64,000 nucleotides of DNA from Anthonomus grandis grandis (GCF_022605725.1 NC_065555.1:8446938-8510937), one strand, 5' to 3'; positions 1 through 11,816 are shown, counted from the stretch's first letter. Numbers and translations are program-made. Notes: generated by a model from the sequence alone, not told the origin.

Positions 1-1496
1 TTATTCGCCGTTTGAAGAAAGTCACACAAGTAAAATTCAAATCACTCCATTTAAAGCAACATTCGATAGATAATTGTAAATTTGTTATCTATCTTTATCA
101 ATTAGTTCTAATTTTTAGCAAAATGGCACATTTCTAGAATGGAAATTTATTGTAAGCAATAATGAGTGTAGCAGTTGAAAATGTTTGCGTCATTTCCGAT
201 TTACGTTATAGGTAACAGTAATATGGTTGTTTAAGCAGAGAAGATAAAACAGCTCCCTGAAAAAAGGTTTCAGAAAGTTCACATAGGAAAATAAGCAGCA
301 ATGCAAGTTTTAATGTTAAACAGAGGCAAAGGAGATACTCGTAGAAGTGTTGTATTAGAAAGTCTGTATGGATCTGTCTATTCGTCAGAAACCAAGTACA
401 AAGTTGTAACGTACTCTTTTTGGAAATCGGAGACGTCATGAAAAGGGAATTATCTCATCAAGAGATTATAGTTTTGCTTTTAAAAATGCTACTTTACTAT
501 GAAGTGTATCACAAATTCTACTAAAAAGATGTCACACTCATTTAAAAGTTCATTTTTTATTATAAAGTAGTTCATTTCTATTTATTCGTCAAACTCATTT
601 GTTTGCCAAATACATTAAGCAAATTTAGGATTGCCATAGGTAATTGAAAGGCGCCATAGACTTGCCTGAAGTATTCGGACAATCAGATTACCAGAGCAGA
701 TATTGCTGGTAATAAAGTAGTGAAACGAAAATAGGTAAGCGTAGACGTATTTTATGTCTCTAAGAATGTAGAAAATATAAAATCATAATAAATTATTCCC
801 ATTATTGATAAGGTAATAGTAAAGCCTTTTTTTGAAATTCCTTACAGAAAAAATACTAGACCAGAAAGTATGATGAATGACATAAATTGCTGTGAGAGTT
901 TAAAGAAATTTAATATACAATAAGAAAACTGAAGAGACATCGAAGTTTATGACATTGTATTAATGGAAACAAAACTATCGGATTATTATTTCTGAAAGAA
1001 AAGTTAACTGAACAACTGTATTAAAACTGGCCCACTGAACCTTTATGAAAAATGTGATTTACTAAAAGTTTAAATCTTTGTAAATTGAAGTTGATGAAAA
1101 TAGTTCTAAGAAATGCTCAATAATATTACATTTTTAATGCGTATTACATACAACATACATAGCATTTTCAACAAGATGGCGCTGTAATGCTTTAGCATTT
1201 CGAAAGTCGCTGATGGTTTTATAGATTCGGGGTCTGACAGAATAAATGCGCAAGGAAATTTTGCAAAATATCTATTAAATTTAATTAGGTTTCACTTTTA
1301 TTCTGTGATATAAGGCCTTTTTCCTTTTTATGAATGGCGTTTTCCATTAGATTATTAAAATTTTGCATAATAATACAAGAGACTTGACAAGACAAGAGAC
1401 TCTCAGGAGCATTTACCAAATGCTCCTGAGACTACGCTATATTATTTCATACGTAAATATTAACTACATACAGTTAGTTAAAAAAATATAACGTAC
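1..1496. other. Region downstream of odorant receptor exon 5; no coding exon recognised
   Basis: The last receptor exon (S...WY motif, C-terminal helix) should lie on the minus strand here or beyond position 1. I could not recognise it. The stretch is AT-rich with short meaningless frames and contains the strong hairpin listed at 1401-1431. Confidence 0.5.
1401..1431. repeat. Perfect 14-bp hairpin
   Basis: TCTCAGGAGCATTT at 1401-1414 and its exact reverse complement at 1418-1431 are separated by ACC. It sits just downstream of receptor exon 5, inside the presumed intron. Confidence 0.8.
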
Positions 1497-1589
1497 CTCT
1501 ATAATAATTTCGTTGGCGTTCCAGCAAATTGCAAGCAGCTGTAAAGTGCAATGTATAAAGAATGTTCCATTAAATGGTATATGAACCAG
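1497..1589 (-). CDS. Odorant receptor exon 5
   Basis: 31 codons after AATTTTAG: LVHIPFNGTFFIHCTLQLLA, then ICWNANEIIIE before GTACGT. C-W-x-x-NE(I/L)I is the conserved receptor segment preceding the last exon. Phase 0 at both ends. Confidence 0.78.
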
Positions 1590-4500
1590 CTAAAATTTAA
1601 ATTAAAATAGTGGTTAATAATAGTAGTAAATAAATATTTCATTAATAATGTTGCAATAATTTGATTCAAAATTATCACAGATGTCCCTGGTAGCTTAGCT
1701 TGGTAATATATTGACTAAATAGAGTAGACCTTTATTATATTATTATTACATAGATGTGAACATAGCGATTCTAAGTTACGTTGTTCTTATCATAAATAGC
1801 CAAATCTAAAATTGTCATTAATTAAAGATCTAAGAATACCATTTTATGTTAGGTTCTTCGTAAATTTAGTAGATCACGAAGACTCAGACTAATTTATGTA
1901 ACACATTACAGCCTGCCTCCCGAAATTAGTATTTCGAGTTAAATTGTATGACCGTCAGGATATAGCTAAACATAATATAAAATAAGGGAAATAGGAAAAT
2001 ATAACAAAACATTTATATGAGATATTCGCGTCTCATAGCTCTATTCTAACTAAACTATATTCTTAATATCAACAATTATTGTTTGTTATTGTTTAGAATT
2101 AGTGTATGTATTAAGTAACTCAAGTCTGATGATGGCAAGAACACTTGCCGAAATGCATCACTGCTAAAATTAGAGGATTAGCATTTTATTTATGGAGAAA
2201 AGACTTCCCCTACTAACCTTTCAATATTATATTGACTCCACTTCAGAATGGACTTTTTCCTTAATAGAAGTTTATCTATCAGGGTATTCATTTTACTATA
2301 ACTAATAATCGTTTACTAATAAACAGTTTTTTATGATTCATAAAATTGCATTATAATTTATGGACAATTTTCAAATTTACCGCTCTATTAAGATTGTGTC
2401 TCTTGAAATCACTGTTAGTCTATATTATTTTTAGGTTTATATAAGTATTGAGGAATACTCACCTCTATTATTTGTATAAGCACCGTTGCGAGCTGTATTG
2501 AGGTTACAGAATATTCAATTAAGAAAATGTTCTTAAAAGAGCTGTCTAAGTCCTTAACCCATCTAAAAATCATGTTTTACGTTAATAAGCCGTTTGCAAA
2601 TAGTCATCTTAGTTAAGTGCCTGTTGTTAAGATATTAAGAATACTCATTAGCGTTTTTAAATACCTCTTTTGATATTTTCATTAATTTTCAATTTGTTGC
2701 AAAGATATTGAAATTAGCCTTTACTTAATGTAATGTCAATTTTTTAAAGATTTATAAAACGATTTATCTAATTTAGAAAAACCTATAAGCTGAGATTTTT
2801 AAGGTAAGGAAGGTATATTTTGGCTTTGTTTTAAAACTCGTGAAAAGAGTTTCAATCCAAAATATTTTTCTAATATAACAACTAGAGCTATAGCTCTTAT
2901 TGGCTTCGATATTTTATTGATGTGTACTTTAGAAGTGTCCACTAGATAAAAGCAATTTTTCTTACTATAGAAATATAAGTTACAAGATCTATATAGAAAA
3001 TTAAATTTCAAATGTTTTTTTTACGCAATTACGTCATTTAACTGTTTTGGATTGTATATTGATTGTATTGATATCCCTATTACTATATATCTTCTTTAAA
3101 ATCATATGACATTAAATGCCATATCAGTCAAGTGAAAATTAGGTGAAAATTAGTTTTCTTTGCCCTAATCACTTTATATTTGGTCTAATAAAGGATTTTC
3201 AAACTCTGGAAAAATCATTCCGCAAGATGTAGCTTTCAGGATATTAAAACAATACTAGTATTAGAAGTAATACACGTGTTATTTGAATTAGTATTTCTAT
3301 GTAAAGAAAATGAAGTAAGTAGTAACTTCTAAAGCTTTAAAAACTTACACTTAACACAACTCAAAAAGATTTAAGCGATTGTAAAAAAAGAATAAGAACA
3401 ATTTATCCCACAATTTATCATCTTAAAAATGCAAGTGGAAAACAAGTGTAATTTTGTTATTTTGTAATAGATTATTTTTGTTTAATTTATGTGTTGTTTG
3501 TTTGAGGAGGCATAAATAAAGATTTATAAAGATGCCGATCTATATTTCGTAAGCTGTGAAGCTTTCATTAAATATTGCTTTATTAAACAGATCCAAATAA
3601 ATTCAAAAATATTTATTTATTTCACTGGATAGTCGTTTTTTCATTTTACTATTTTCATATATGATAGTTATAAAAAGGCGCTGCCAAATGTTACTAAATT
3701 GGAAACCTACTCAGAATTATCACTTAAATAGCACTAAGGAGCCTGTATATCCTTTTCTTGATAAAAATATTTAATGTTTGCTCCAAGAACCTTATTCGTA
3801 GCTTTTTAATTTACCAAGAAAATAGTAGTTACTATTTTTTTTAATATACAAATTTACCTCATAGTCAATAGCAGCAAAGTTGGCAATGTTCGTTCCTATA
3901 GAATGCAGTAAAAGTGATATTTATCATATATACACTATTTGAATAATATTAGCCAGTAAGGCTTAATACCCAATTGTTTTTATTAAAATATTTTTTATAG
4001 TCTCGGTCAAAAAAAATCAAACTTTACTTTTTTACTAACATAGTTTTTTTTATACATTTTGATCGATTGAATAGCTTCAAAATATATTTTTTTTACCATT
4101 TCTTCGATACTAATTGTTTTAATTTTATTTTATAAAAAAACGATAATTTTTAAAAAATCGATTTTTTTGTAATAATTGAACTTATATCGATATTTTATAT
4201 CGATGAATAAAGTTAACTTGAGCTTAAGAAATTAGGTATACGAGTTAAAAACTTTATAGCTATATTTGCTAGTAAAATTTTAAATATTAAATTTCAAATA
4301 AAATCTTACTTAATTAACTGCTGATGCCTGAGAATCAATCCAGTTAGGCTCTTAGTGGCACACTTTATATAATCCTCCCTACTGTTAATATTACAGTTTC
4401 CATCAAAATTCTTAATATGGTACTGCAATATCTTTAAGTTAGCTCTTAAGAACACCATAACAGCATTAATAAGGGCCTGTACAGCTCCATTTACGGTCAA

Positions 4501-7140
4501 AGTTTGTACAATATGCCATACTTCATAAGTCATGAACAGCACGTAATACTTATCTTTATTAAATGGAAACCAAAATGGCACTAAATGAGGTTTTGGACCT
4601 TTTTCCTTGGGCAGCTGATTTACTTTACTCCATTTATATAGCTCAAAAAAACCTAAAATAATGGACAATAATTTAGTGCGATAGTGATTATATAGATGGA
4701 TATTTAACATCGTTGCATAATCACAATGACTTTGTTAACATTATCGCAGTTTGATCTTTTTAATTTCTTATTAGTTTTTAATACATTTAGAATAGTTTTG
4801 TACTAAAGTAAGAGTTCAATTGGAACTAGAATTTATCTAATAATTAATTTTAATAATTGCTGCTGTTCAACATTCTCGATAAAATAAGAGCCAATGACAG
4901 GACATGAATACTGTAACTTTTACCGGATGTAACGTTTTCTCGTCATATGCCTGAGCAATTTCCTCACTACCATATCAGCTAGTTACTAATTATAGTTACT
5001 ATATATTTAAACAATCGATAATAATTAGAGAACTGACTAAAAGTGAATTGAGTGTATCTATGGATTAAGGATATTAGTTTTCTGGAAATCGATGTATTTT
5101 AATTGTTTAGATAATATGGGCAAATAGAAAATTTATTAAGATTTTAACCTATAACTTTAATATACATCGCCAGTTGACTAAAAAGAGTTGACTCTCCATT
5201 AATTAATTCAAACTACTATAACAATTCACCTATAAACGTTTTTTTAAATAATAAGCCCATCATCTCATGGAAACTTGTTGACCTTCAAAAAACACATTAC
5301 TATAGCATGAATAAATCAATCTAAAATATCTCATTATTTCTAAAAGATTTTTTAGGCGTAAAAAATTGAAAAGGTGAGTGGGATTCGAGTCAGTTATTCG
5401 AAACATTAGTATGGTATTTAAGTTACCTTATTTGAGTAGGACCGGGATTTTTACTCCGACACATGTTTCGCTAACCATGTAAGCATCTTCAAGAGAAAAT
5501 TAAAACTCAGTTTAAAGTAAAAATAGAAAAGAGTTTTGGTTAGTGGTAAAACTGTCTCGTAATTTGAGTATCACACGAAAAGTTCCAACCATAGGACCAC
5601 CAATATAAGTAATGTATTTACAATATTTTAGAAAAATGCTTTGTTGCCATGCAGGGCACGGAAATAATTTGAAATATCACCTGCCAGTTTACGTCCTCCA
5701 GAATCACTTCATCTGCTCTGGATCCTCTTCTTCAATCCTGCTGTGGTGCGAATAGTGGGAAGGTTTTTTTTTATTTACTTGATTAATGATGTACACCAAT
5801 TAATGTCAAAATACTTTAACAACTTTGCATTTCCCATTAAAATTTAATAATTTCTCAACTATTATCTTTTGTTACTACCTAACATAGAGCATTATGCAAT
5901 TAGAATTATTTTTACGCACACACTGTGTTTAATATTCCAGTTTATTTTTTCCGATTTTTTCGTTATTATTCCGTTTTTAGTAATAGAGCAATATGCAGAA
6001 CTCAAATGAGAAAAAAAAATTAAAACGATTTTCAAAATAAAAAAAATGATTTAAACCAAAAAACTTTAAAAACTTACCATTCAAAACGTTAATAGATCCA
6101 GTTACATACAAAGATGCGGCAACAAAGAAAATTATTTTCTTACAATAACCAACATGAAACTGGTATATACGTAAAATATACCTATCCTTATTAAGTAGTA
6201 TTTTTTTCTCATCAGAAGATAGTAATATTATCATGTCTTTAATTTTTTGAGACCGGATTATCATCATTTTAAATATTATCATAATTACGAAGACCAATCG
6301 TGAAAATTCTTCTAAAACTGAAATGATAAATTATTATATTAAAAAAGAGAATATATAATTATAGATGTTTTGTATTAAACTAGTTTATGAAGCCTATTTA
6401 GTCGTTTACAATTTAACGATTTCGAGTAATTTTATTTAATATTTACGTGTACCATGATCATCGCTACTTCCTGGCAGTCGCTGACATTAAAAGATAATAA
6501 ACAATTTGGACATTTTTTTGTATAAATGTTTTAATATAGTTTTCTCCTAGTTCAAATGGAATTATAGTTACGAACAAGGTGATATTTACGATGATGATAA
6601 TGTAAATCCAAATCTTATCACTGGTACCATACTAATTATATGAACTATTACATAATTCTAATTTTATCAGATTTAGTTTAATTGGATAAGATATAGAAGT
6701 TGAAGACATTAGCTTTAAGAAATCTTTATTTTAACCCAACAGAATTTTGTATATGGGACTCTTTTATTAGATAAGAAAATGCAGAAAATAGGACAGAAAA
6801 TTATCTAGAAATAATCCGCTCTCCAATATATATAATTTTTTTTCTTATAATTTATTTTCAGCATTAATTTAATAGTTTTCTAAATAAAGCAACATGCCAT
6901 ATTGATGTTAATAATTGAATAATGTCTTAATTCTATATACTAACCTCGAGGTTGTTGATTTTCTATATCATTAATCAAAGCGCAAATAAAAGGAAATGGA
7001 AAAGTTACATATATTCCAAAAGAAAATGCATAATACAGTTTATATAATCTTTGCCAAAAAGTTGAAACGTTCGGAATTTCCAAGGGCCAAAGTCCAGCAA
7101 CAATTAACATTATTCTCACTAATCCAAAGAGATTAGCCAT
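1497..7140 (-). CDS. Insect odorant receptor, 7tm_6 family (five exons, C-terminal exon not found)
   Basis: Odorant receptors are seven-pass ligand-gated channel subunits in the dendrites of olfactory neurons; they work with the co-receptor Orco. Five minus-strand exons join in frame into about 324 residues. The N terminus (MANLFGLVRIMLIVAGLWPL) has the typical G-L-W-P motif before the first membrane helix. Further segments are EEFSRLVFVIMIIFKMMIIR, a WFPF/KYY segment in exon 3 typical of the long second outer loop, RHQQLIKWVKDLDS, and CWNANEIIIE just before the expected C-terminal exon. Typical receptors have about 380-400 residues, so some 60 C-terminal residues are missing. No matching exon was seen in 1-1496. 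The specific ligand and orthologue cannot be told. The gene is too divergent to name. Confidence 0.85.
2123..2162 (+). ncRNA. Hammerhead ribozyme-like motif, complete core
   Basis: CTGATGA at 2126-2132, then a perfect 6-bp stem II (GGCAAG 2134-2139, loop AACA, CTTGCC 2144-2149), GAAA at 2150-2153, a two-pair stem III (AT/AT around GC) and the triplet ATC ending at 2159. Stem I is AGT (2123-2125) with ACT (2160-2162). This is the layout of a minimal type I hammerhead. It lies in receptor intron 4, antisense to the gene. Activity is inferred, not shown; stem I is only three pairs. Confidence 0.6.
2463..2562 (-). CDS. Odorant receptor exon 4
   Basis: Short exon found from frame: after GATTTTTAG it completes Lys and reads WVKDLDSSFKNIFLIEYS, then SIQLATVLIQIIE before GTGAGT. 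It continues the RHQ..IK..K helix that starts in exon 3. Phase is exact at both ends. Confidence 0.8.
4310..4652 (-). CDS. Odorant receptor exon 3
   Basis: Acceptor CATTATTTTAG, then FFELYKWSKVNQLPKEKG, VPFWFPFNKDKYYVLF, a membrane segment near AVQALINAVMVFL, and LTGLILRHQQLI plus two bases before GTAAGA. The open frame upstream of the acceptor is not coding. WFPF...KYY is a common odorant-receptor signature. Confidence 0.85.
5453..5492 (-). ncRNA. Decayed hammerhead-like motif
   Basis: On the minus strand: TTGAAGA (first core base C to T), stem II GCTTAC/GTTAGC with one mismatch, GAAA intact, a two-pair stem III around ATGT and the triplet GTC, followed by GGAGT. It is part of a repeat that recurs at 38441-38482. 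Lies in receptor intron 2, same strand as the gene. Confidence 0.45.
6078..6317 (-). CDS. Odorant receptor exon 2
   Basis: Acceptor ATCATTTCAG, then LEEFSRLVFVIMIIFKMMII, KDMIILLSSDEKKIL, and a hydrophobic stretch around IIFFVAASLYVTGSIN ending NVLN plus one base before GTAAGT. It matches in phase at both ends. Confidence 0.82.
6945..7140 (-). CDS. Odorant receptor exon 1 (start codon)
   Basis: ATG at 7138-7140; the open frame continues upstream but with no further ATG. It encodes MANLFGLVRIMLIVAGLWPL, then a long hydrophobic segment around YYAFSFGIYVTFPFPFI and ENQQPR, with one base carried over before GTTAGT. G-L-W-P near residue 18 is typical of insect receptors. Confidence 0.82.
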
Positions 7141-8655
7141 TTTAATGGACGTGGCGACGAACTGAAATAATACTAAATTGAATTGCGTCAAGTTGGAATG
7201 GATCGAAAATAAATAAAATTTTCAGACCTTCAGATTTAGTGCAGATTAGAGGAATTAGTGAGGAAAGTGGAGGCGTGTTGTTGGCAATGAAAATGACACA
7301 TCTGCTATAAATAAGCGCTAATTTATATACAGTAGCGTAACTTCTAAGGTTTAAAAAAGAAACAGTATCTACGACTACGTGTTTCTTACTGAGGCTAGTC
7401 AAAAAGAGATTGAAAATACCACAGAGGTTTAGGGCAAAAAAATTAATATTTCGCATGCAGATGGCAATTTTCAATATTTTTCTTAAAAATTGCGCAATCC
7501 TATGTTTTTCCTATTTTTTATTCTTTTTAAATTATATAGTTTAAAAAAGAAAATTTTATTAGACGTATGGTACTGCCCCTTCCAATTCATTAATACAAGG
7601 AAGTCAAGAGGCTGCGACTTGCACCAAAGAGATTATAAGCATTTCCACAAAAGTACAATATGAAGAGTTTCTATAATTTAAGGGCTTACTAAGAAAATGA
7701 GCCTGTATTCGACATTTTGAAAAGATTACGTGGCTAAATCTTGCTTCAGAAATTATATATACACATCTCGTGAGAGTCTTAAATATAATTGGAGTGATTA
7801 CTGAATATATTGACCCACTGAACAAACTATATAACATTTATATCAAAACTGTATAAATGATTTCCCAGTTACGTCATTTTAAGAAATACAACATTTAGTT
7901 AAATATTAACTTATGAGTGAAAATATTCGGAAATAACAGTTTATGATAACACTAGTTCTTTGTGTCAAAATTAGGTAATTAATAATTATGGCAAATTACA
8001 AAATTGTATTCTAAAAATTAAACAAAGATTAATTTTCCAGAACTTTTACGTCCTCATTTAATATTAGCATTGCTGCAACGAGGCATAAACTTGAACATTA
8101 CAAAATATCGATATTCTATCTGAGGTCTGATCTTAAAAATTTTTGCTTCATATTTACAATACAATTAAACGGGCTTTTTACCTTCTAAAACTCTTACTAC
8201 TTATTACTAAAAATAAGGTACGTAGGATGTTCATTTAACTGATTAATTATGAAAGCATGATGATATTCATTAAAAAATTATTTTACCGTATATAATGTAT
8301 GTATTTTTATGTAAATATCACATCAATGTCACACAATGTGTTTATTGGAGAATGAGTACTGCAGTACCAAAGGATAATATATCTCAGATTGATGAAATAG
8401 GACTGTAGGTATTTCTGAGTATATTGTACAGATGAGTATTTTATGACTAATAATAGTTTGCTTTTAGCTTCTACCAATAACTCTGTTTCACTTTTTGCAG
8501 ATGACCTCTTCTGTAATTAGTAGAACACATTTTTCTGAGTAAGTGCACCCCAATGCTAATAATTGTATAACTATCATCTCTAGAGGGTGTGAGGTAATGA
8601 AGAAACTACTCATTACACAAATATTCATACACATTCCACTAGTAGTAAATTCCAA
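7141..8655. other. Upstream of odorant receptor; nothing recognised
   Basis: Presumed 5' flank of the receptor gene. AT-rich; several short minus-strand frames without family resemblance. No promoter element can be asserted. Confidence 0.5.
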
Positions 8656-8659
8656 TTTT

Positions 8660-8760
8660 ATTACGGTATACGCTTTCAATGTGACCCTGCTTACCACAGT
8701 TACGACAATTTCACTTTGCTAGCTGGGTTGTGACAACGCCCACATCGATAACATGATGAG
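8660..8760 (-). mobile_element. Scrap of an LTR-retrotransposon gag (Ty3/gypsy-like zinc knuckles)
   Basis: On the minus strand CYRCGRCHNPASK and, after a frame change, CRNCGKQGHIESVYRNK. These are two zinc knuckles, each with its last cysteine replaced (K and Y). A nucleocapsid of this type binds the element's RNA. No neighbouring pol was recognised. Non-functional. Confidence 0.6.
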
Positions 8761-8985
8761 TTTTGACTTTTAACTGCATTTAAACTTTGATCTCTGTTCG
8801 GCTAAATTCAATTGTTTTAACCCTGAAACCATATGGCTATATGCATTTTCATAAAATTTAAATTTATATATTTTGCAATTTGGCAGGAAGGTTCCAAATA
8901 GGGGGTTAATTTCAAGGGTTGCTCTATGGGTTTATTCAAATAAAATTAAATTTAAGGGGTAAAGTGCTTTTTTTGCTACTTTCTT

Positions 8986-9260
8986 AGTGGATTTATTCGT
9001 TAAATTCACACTTAAAAGGAGTTAAAAACTTTGATCAGTTTTGAAAATTTACATATTACTTTAAAGAGATTAAAAGGTACAAGCTGATACTTAGTGAATT
9101 TATTCGGTAAATTCACGCTTTACAAGGGATTGAAAACTTTTGATTAGGTTTTAAAATTAAAATATTATTTTAAAAGGGCAAAAACATATAAGCTTATACT
9201 TGGTGGATTTAATCGTTAAATACACATTAAAAAACAGTCTAAGAGGGTTAAATTAAAAGT
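8986..9260. repeat. Tandem repeat, ~108-bp unit, about 2.5 copies
   Basis: Units start at 8986, 9093 and 9202 with (A/G)GTG(G/A)ATTTA.TCG.TAAAT.CAC, and each closes with a (AA)GCT.ATACTT-like end. Unit lengths are 107 and 109. A more diverged unit may precede 8986. Copies differ at many sites, so the array is old. Confidence 0.65.
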
Positions 9261-9750
9261 TCAAGTTCTAAAAGAGCAAATATATAAATTTAATAAGCAA
9301 ATTAATAATAACTGTGAATATATATCCAATGGTCCAAAATTGCGGCAATAATCTATTTATTTATTTTTTATACAATATTGAGGACTTACTTTTATCTGTT
9401 TTAATTTCTTGTTTCTTATTTGCTTTTAAGTATATGTTATTGAGTTGATATACTGTATACTGTCTGTTCTTATTATTAGTAATTTAAAATCGAGGATTGG
9501 TATTTTTTAATAGCATAAGATAATTATTAGGAAGAGCATTATAAGCCTCGAAGAAGTATTATTAAGCATTATATATATGAGTCTATTATGCTCTACTGTA
9601 GTTTTATATACAATTTTTCATAAATAATAATACTGTATACCCCTGAAATATTGACTAATCACGTAACTAAAGTGTGCTTTAAACTTAAAACTTAGCCAGA
9701 GAAATGGGTTTTAGTGGGTCGGGGCATGGCCAACTCCAACCCGACACTAC

Positions 9751-9798
9751 CCTGGACGTTAGACAGGAATCACCTGTCACCCCTATCCAACGTCCAGG
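9751..9798. repeat. Nested hairpin with GC-rich stem
   Basis: CCTGGACGTT (9751-9760) pairs perfectly with AACGTCCAGG (9789-9798). Inside it GACAGG (9762-9767) pairs with CCTGTC (9773-9778). The island is much richer in G+C than its surroundings. Possibly the end of a mobile element or an RNA structure; its family is not recognised. Confidence 0.65.
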
Positions 9799-11428
9799 AT
9801 GTCTGTTTGCAGATTTCCTAAGCTTTAAAGAAAACTTAATAGGCCAAAGAAGGATATAATAAATTAAGTTTTACTCTATTACAGAACACTTACTCTTAAA
9901 GAAATAAAGAAATGTTACTATTAAGGAGAAGAAATTGCTGTTGTTAGTTAGGATTGTATAAATTTATTATTTTTAGTGTAATGACCACATTAAAAACCGC
10001 AATGGTCTCATCCTAATTGCTTCAATTAGGATAAAATATACATATGTTTAAACACTATCGCAAATAAAAGTTTTGTTAGGATTTAATCATTTTTAAAGAA
10101 TAATTAAAAATTTTATTTCAATTGCTTTATAATGAATATTGTTTTATTATATATATTTTTCTTTTGTTTTCATATTTTTACCATATTATGTCTTTAAATG
10201 TTTTTAGGAGAGGAAAATTTATTAAATTTGCTGTAAAATTGTTTCCAGAACTAAAAATGCAAAATAAAAAAATGTTATCCCAAAATTGCAGGCAGGGAAA
10301 TTCTCTAAAAAATTGTTTTTAGAAAACCTATGAGGCTGAGAGGAAAACCGTTTAATTAAATTTTTTTAGCCTGAGAGGAGCTACAATTTCCAAAATATTT
10401 CACAATCTGATCTATGACCTTTTTCGAGAGAGTTCACGAAAGCCGAAAATTGGTGTTGTTACTATTGCATTAACTTCTATGTAAGGGTGCCTAAAAAAGC
10501 TAGAATACTTTGTTGTCCTAAACTACATATTAAAGGAAATATAGGCGATTCTTTGGAAACGGCCCAAATTTCCATCTCAAAAAATTCAAATTAAAAAAAA
10601 AAGAAAAAAACAAAATGACCATAAGGTAGAGCATTAAATTAGTATTAAAAACCTTATAATACTTTTTTTCTAAGTATCATAATAACGGCACAAAAATTTC
10701 TTGAAAAATCTGATTTTTTTTAAAATGACTGAAAAATTAGCTTCAACTCAAAAATTTGTTAAGTAGGAAATGCTTTAGGAAAGAAGACTGTATTAAAACT
10801 TTTCAAAAAATTAAATTTTTAAAAAATAAAATTACTGAGAAAGTGTCGGTGAAACCGCGTGGAAATAGTTGAAAGTTTCTCATCCAAAGTTGAACTTGTC
10901 GGAGATAAAGACGATTATTTCCAGGGAGAGGCAGAGGATGCACTCAATAAGCTAGAGATTGACGCAGTATTTATCAGTTTGAGTGTATGGAAAATATTTT
11001 TTATAAATAGCCAATAATTTTCCAGTTATTATTAAAAGTTTAAGACTATACATAAACATAAACAAAAAAAAGGTCCTAAACGTTCCGAAGTAATCCAGAA
11101 ATCTCGAAGACGATCCCTTAAGTAATACAGAACACGCTGGAGCAGAAGTGGCCCAATTTATCATAATTTCTTTCAGGCTTTAAAGTATTTTTTTTATTTA
11201 TAATATTTTTTTATATCTTATATTTGAAGGCGTTTCCTGTTTACTCTAGAAAGGAAGAGTAGTAATGTGTCGTTTAATTCCAGGCATTTTAATTTTTTTT
11301 TTCTGGTACTATTTCTCTTAAAAAAAATTTAAACCAAAATAAAAAGGAATATTTTTCGTTGTATGTAAACGTGATCCGAGTGACGTGTAACAACCTTGAT
11401 ATATGAACAAATCCGAAGATGAAAAAAT
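9799..11428. other. Intergenic, nothing recognised
   Basis: AT-rich sequence with A-runs and short frames (for example a plus-strand frame at 10122-10322) that lack domain or composition support. Confidence 0.5.
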
Positions 11429-11816
11429 TAGAGATGGTCGTATTCGTACGATTCGTACCAATGATATGAATCTCATTGTACTGTCGACTCATACGAATCG
11501 TAAAAACCTTTTCGTATTCGTATAAATTCGTATCGCACCGAACAGTCCTAGTTCTACCGACTACGTTTAGGTTATATTGGCAATCGCAATTCGTATGTAT
11601 CGTATTAATCGTATATCATGATGTATTGACATTTATACAAATTCACAATATGCCGCATGTGGGGGCATATTGTACATTTATACAATACGTACTATGACGT
11701 ACTAGTATGTCACGGCGTATTGTATATATCTACGATTTAATTTTAGTACGAATAATACGATTCGTATGATTCGAATATATAATAATATTAATAAAGATTC
11801 GAATGGCCCAACTCTA
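11429..11816. mobile_element. Candidate hAT-like MITE, rich in TTCGTA motifs
   Basis: Ends are inverted: TAGAGATGGTCGTATTCG on the left and, reverse-complemented, TAGAGTTGGGCCATTCG on the right. The interior is full of ATTCGTAC, TACGAATCGTA and similar near-palindromes, plus a hairpin built on ACAATATGCC/GGCATATTGT. No transposase. No clear 8-bp target duplication was seen, so the ends are approximate. Confidence 0.5.

Noticed and set aside
206..439. Minus-strand frame of 77 codons that could be the missing last receptor exon.
   Set aside because: No S...WY motif, no fitting acceptor/phase and no C-terminal receptor helix.
3855..3905. Minus-strand stretch with acceptor-like ATAG, TNIANFAAIDYE and GAG|GTAAAT, a possible receptor exon.
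   Set aside because: Exon 3 joins exon 4 (2463-2562) in exact phase with conserved residues across the join, so no exon is needed here and the peptide has no receptor signature.
10122..10322. Plus-strand frame of 66 codons with its own ATG.
   Set aside because: Low-complexity AT-rich composition, no homology, no splice context.
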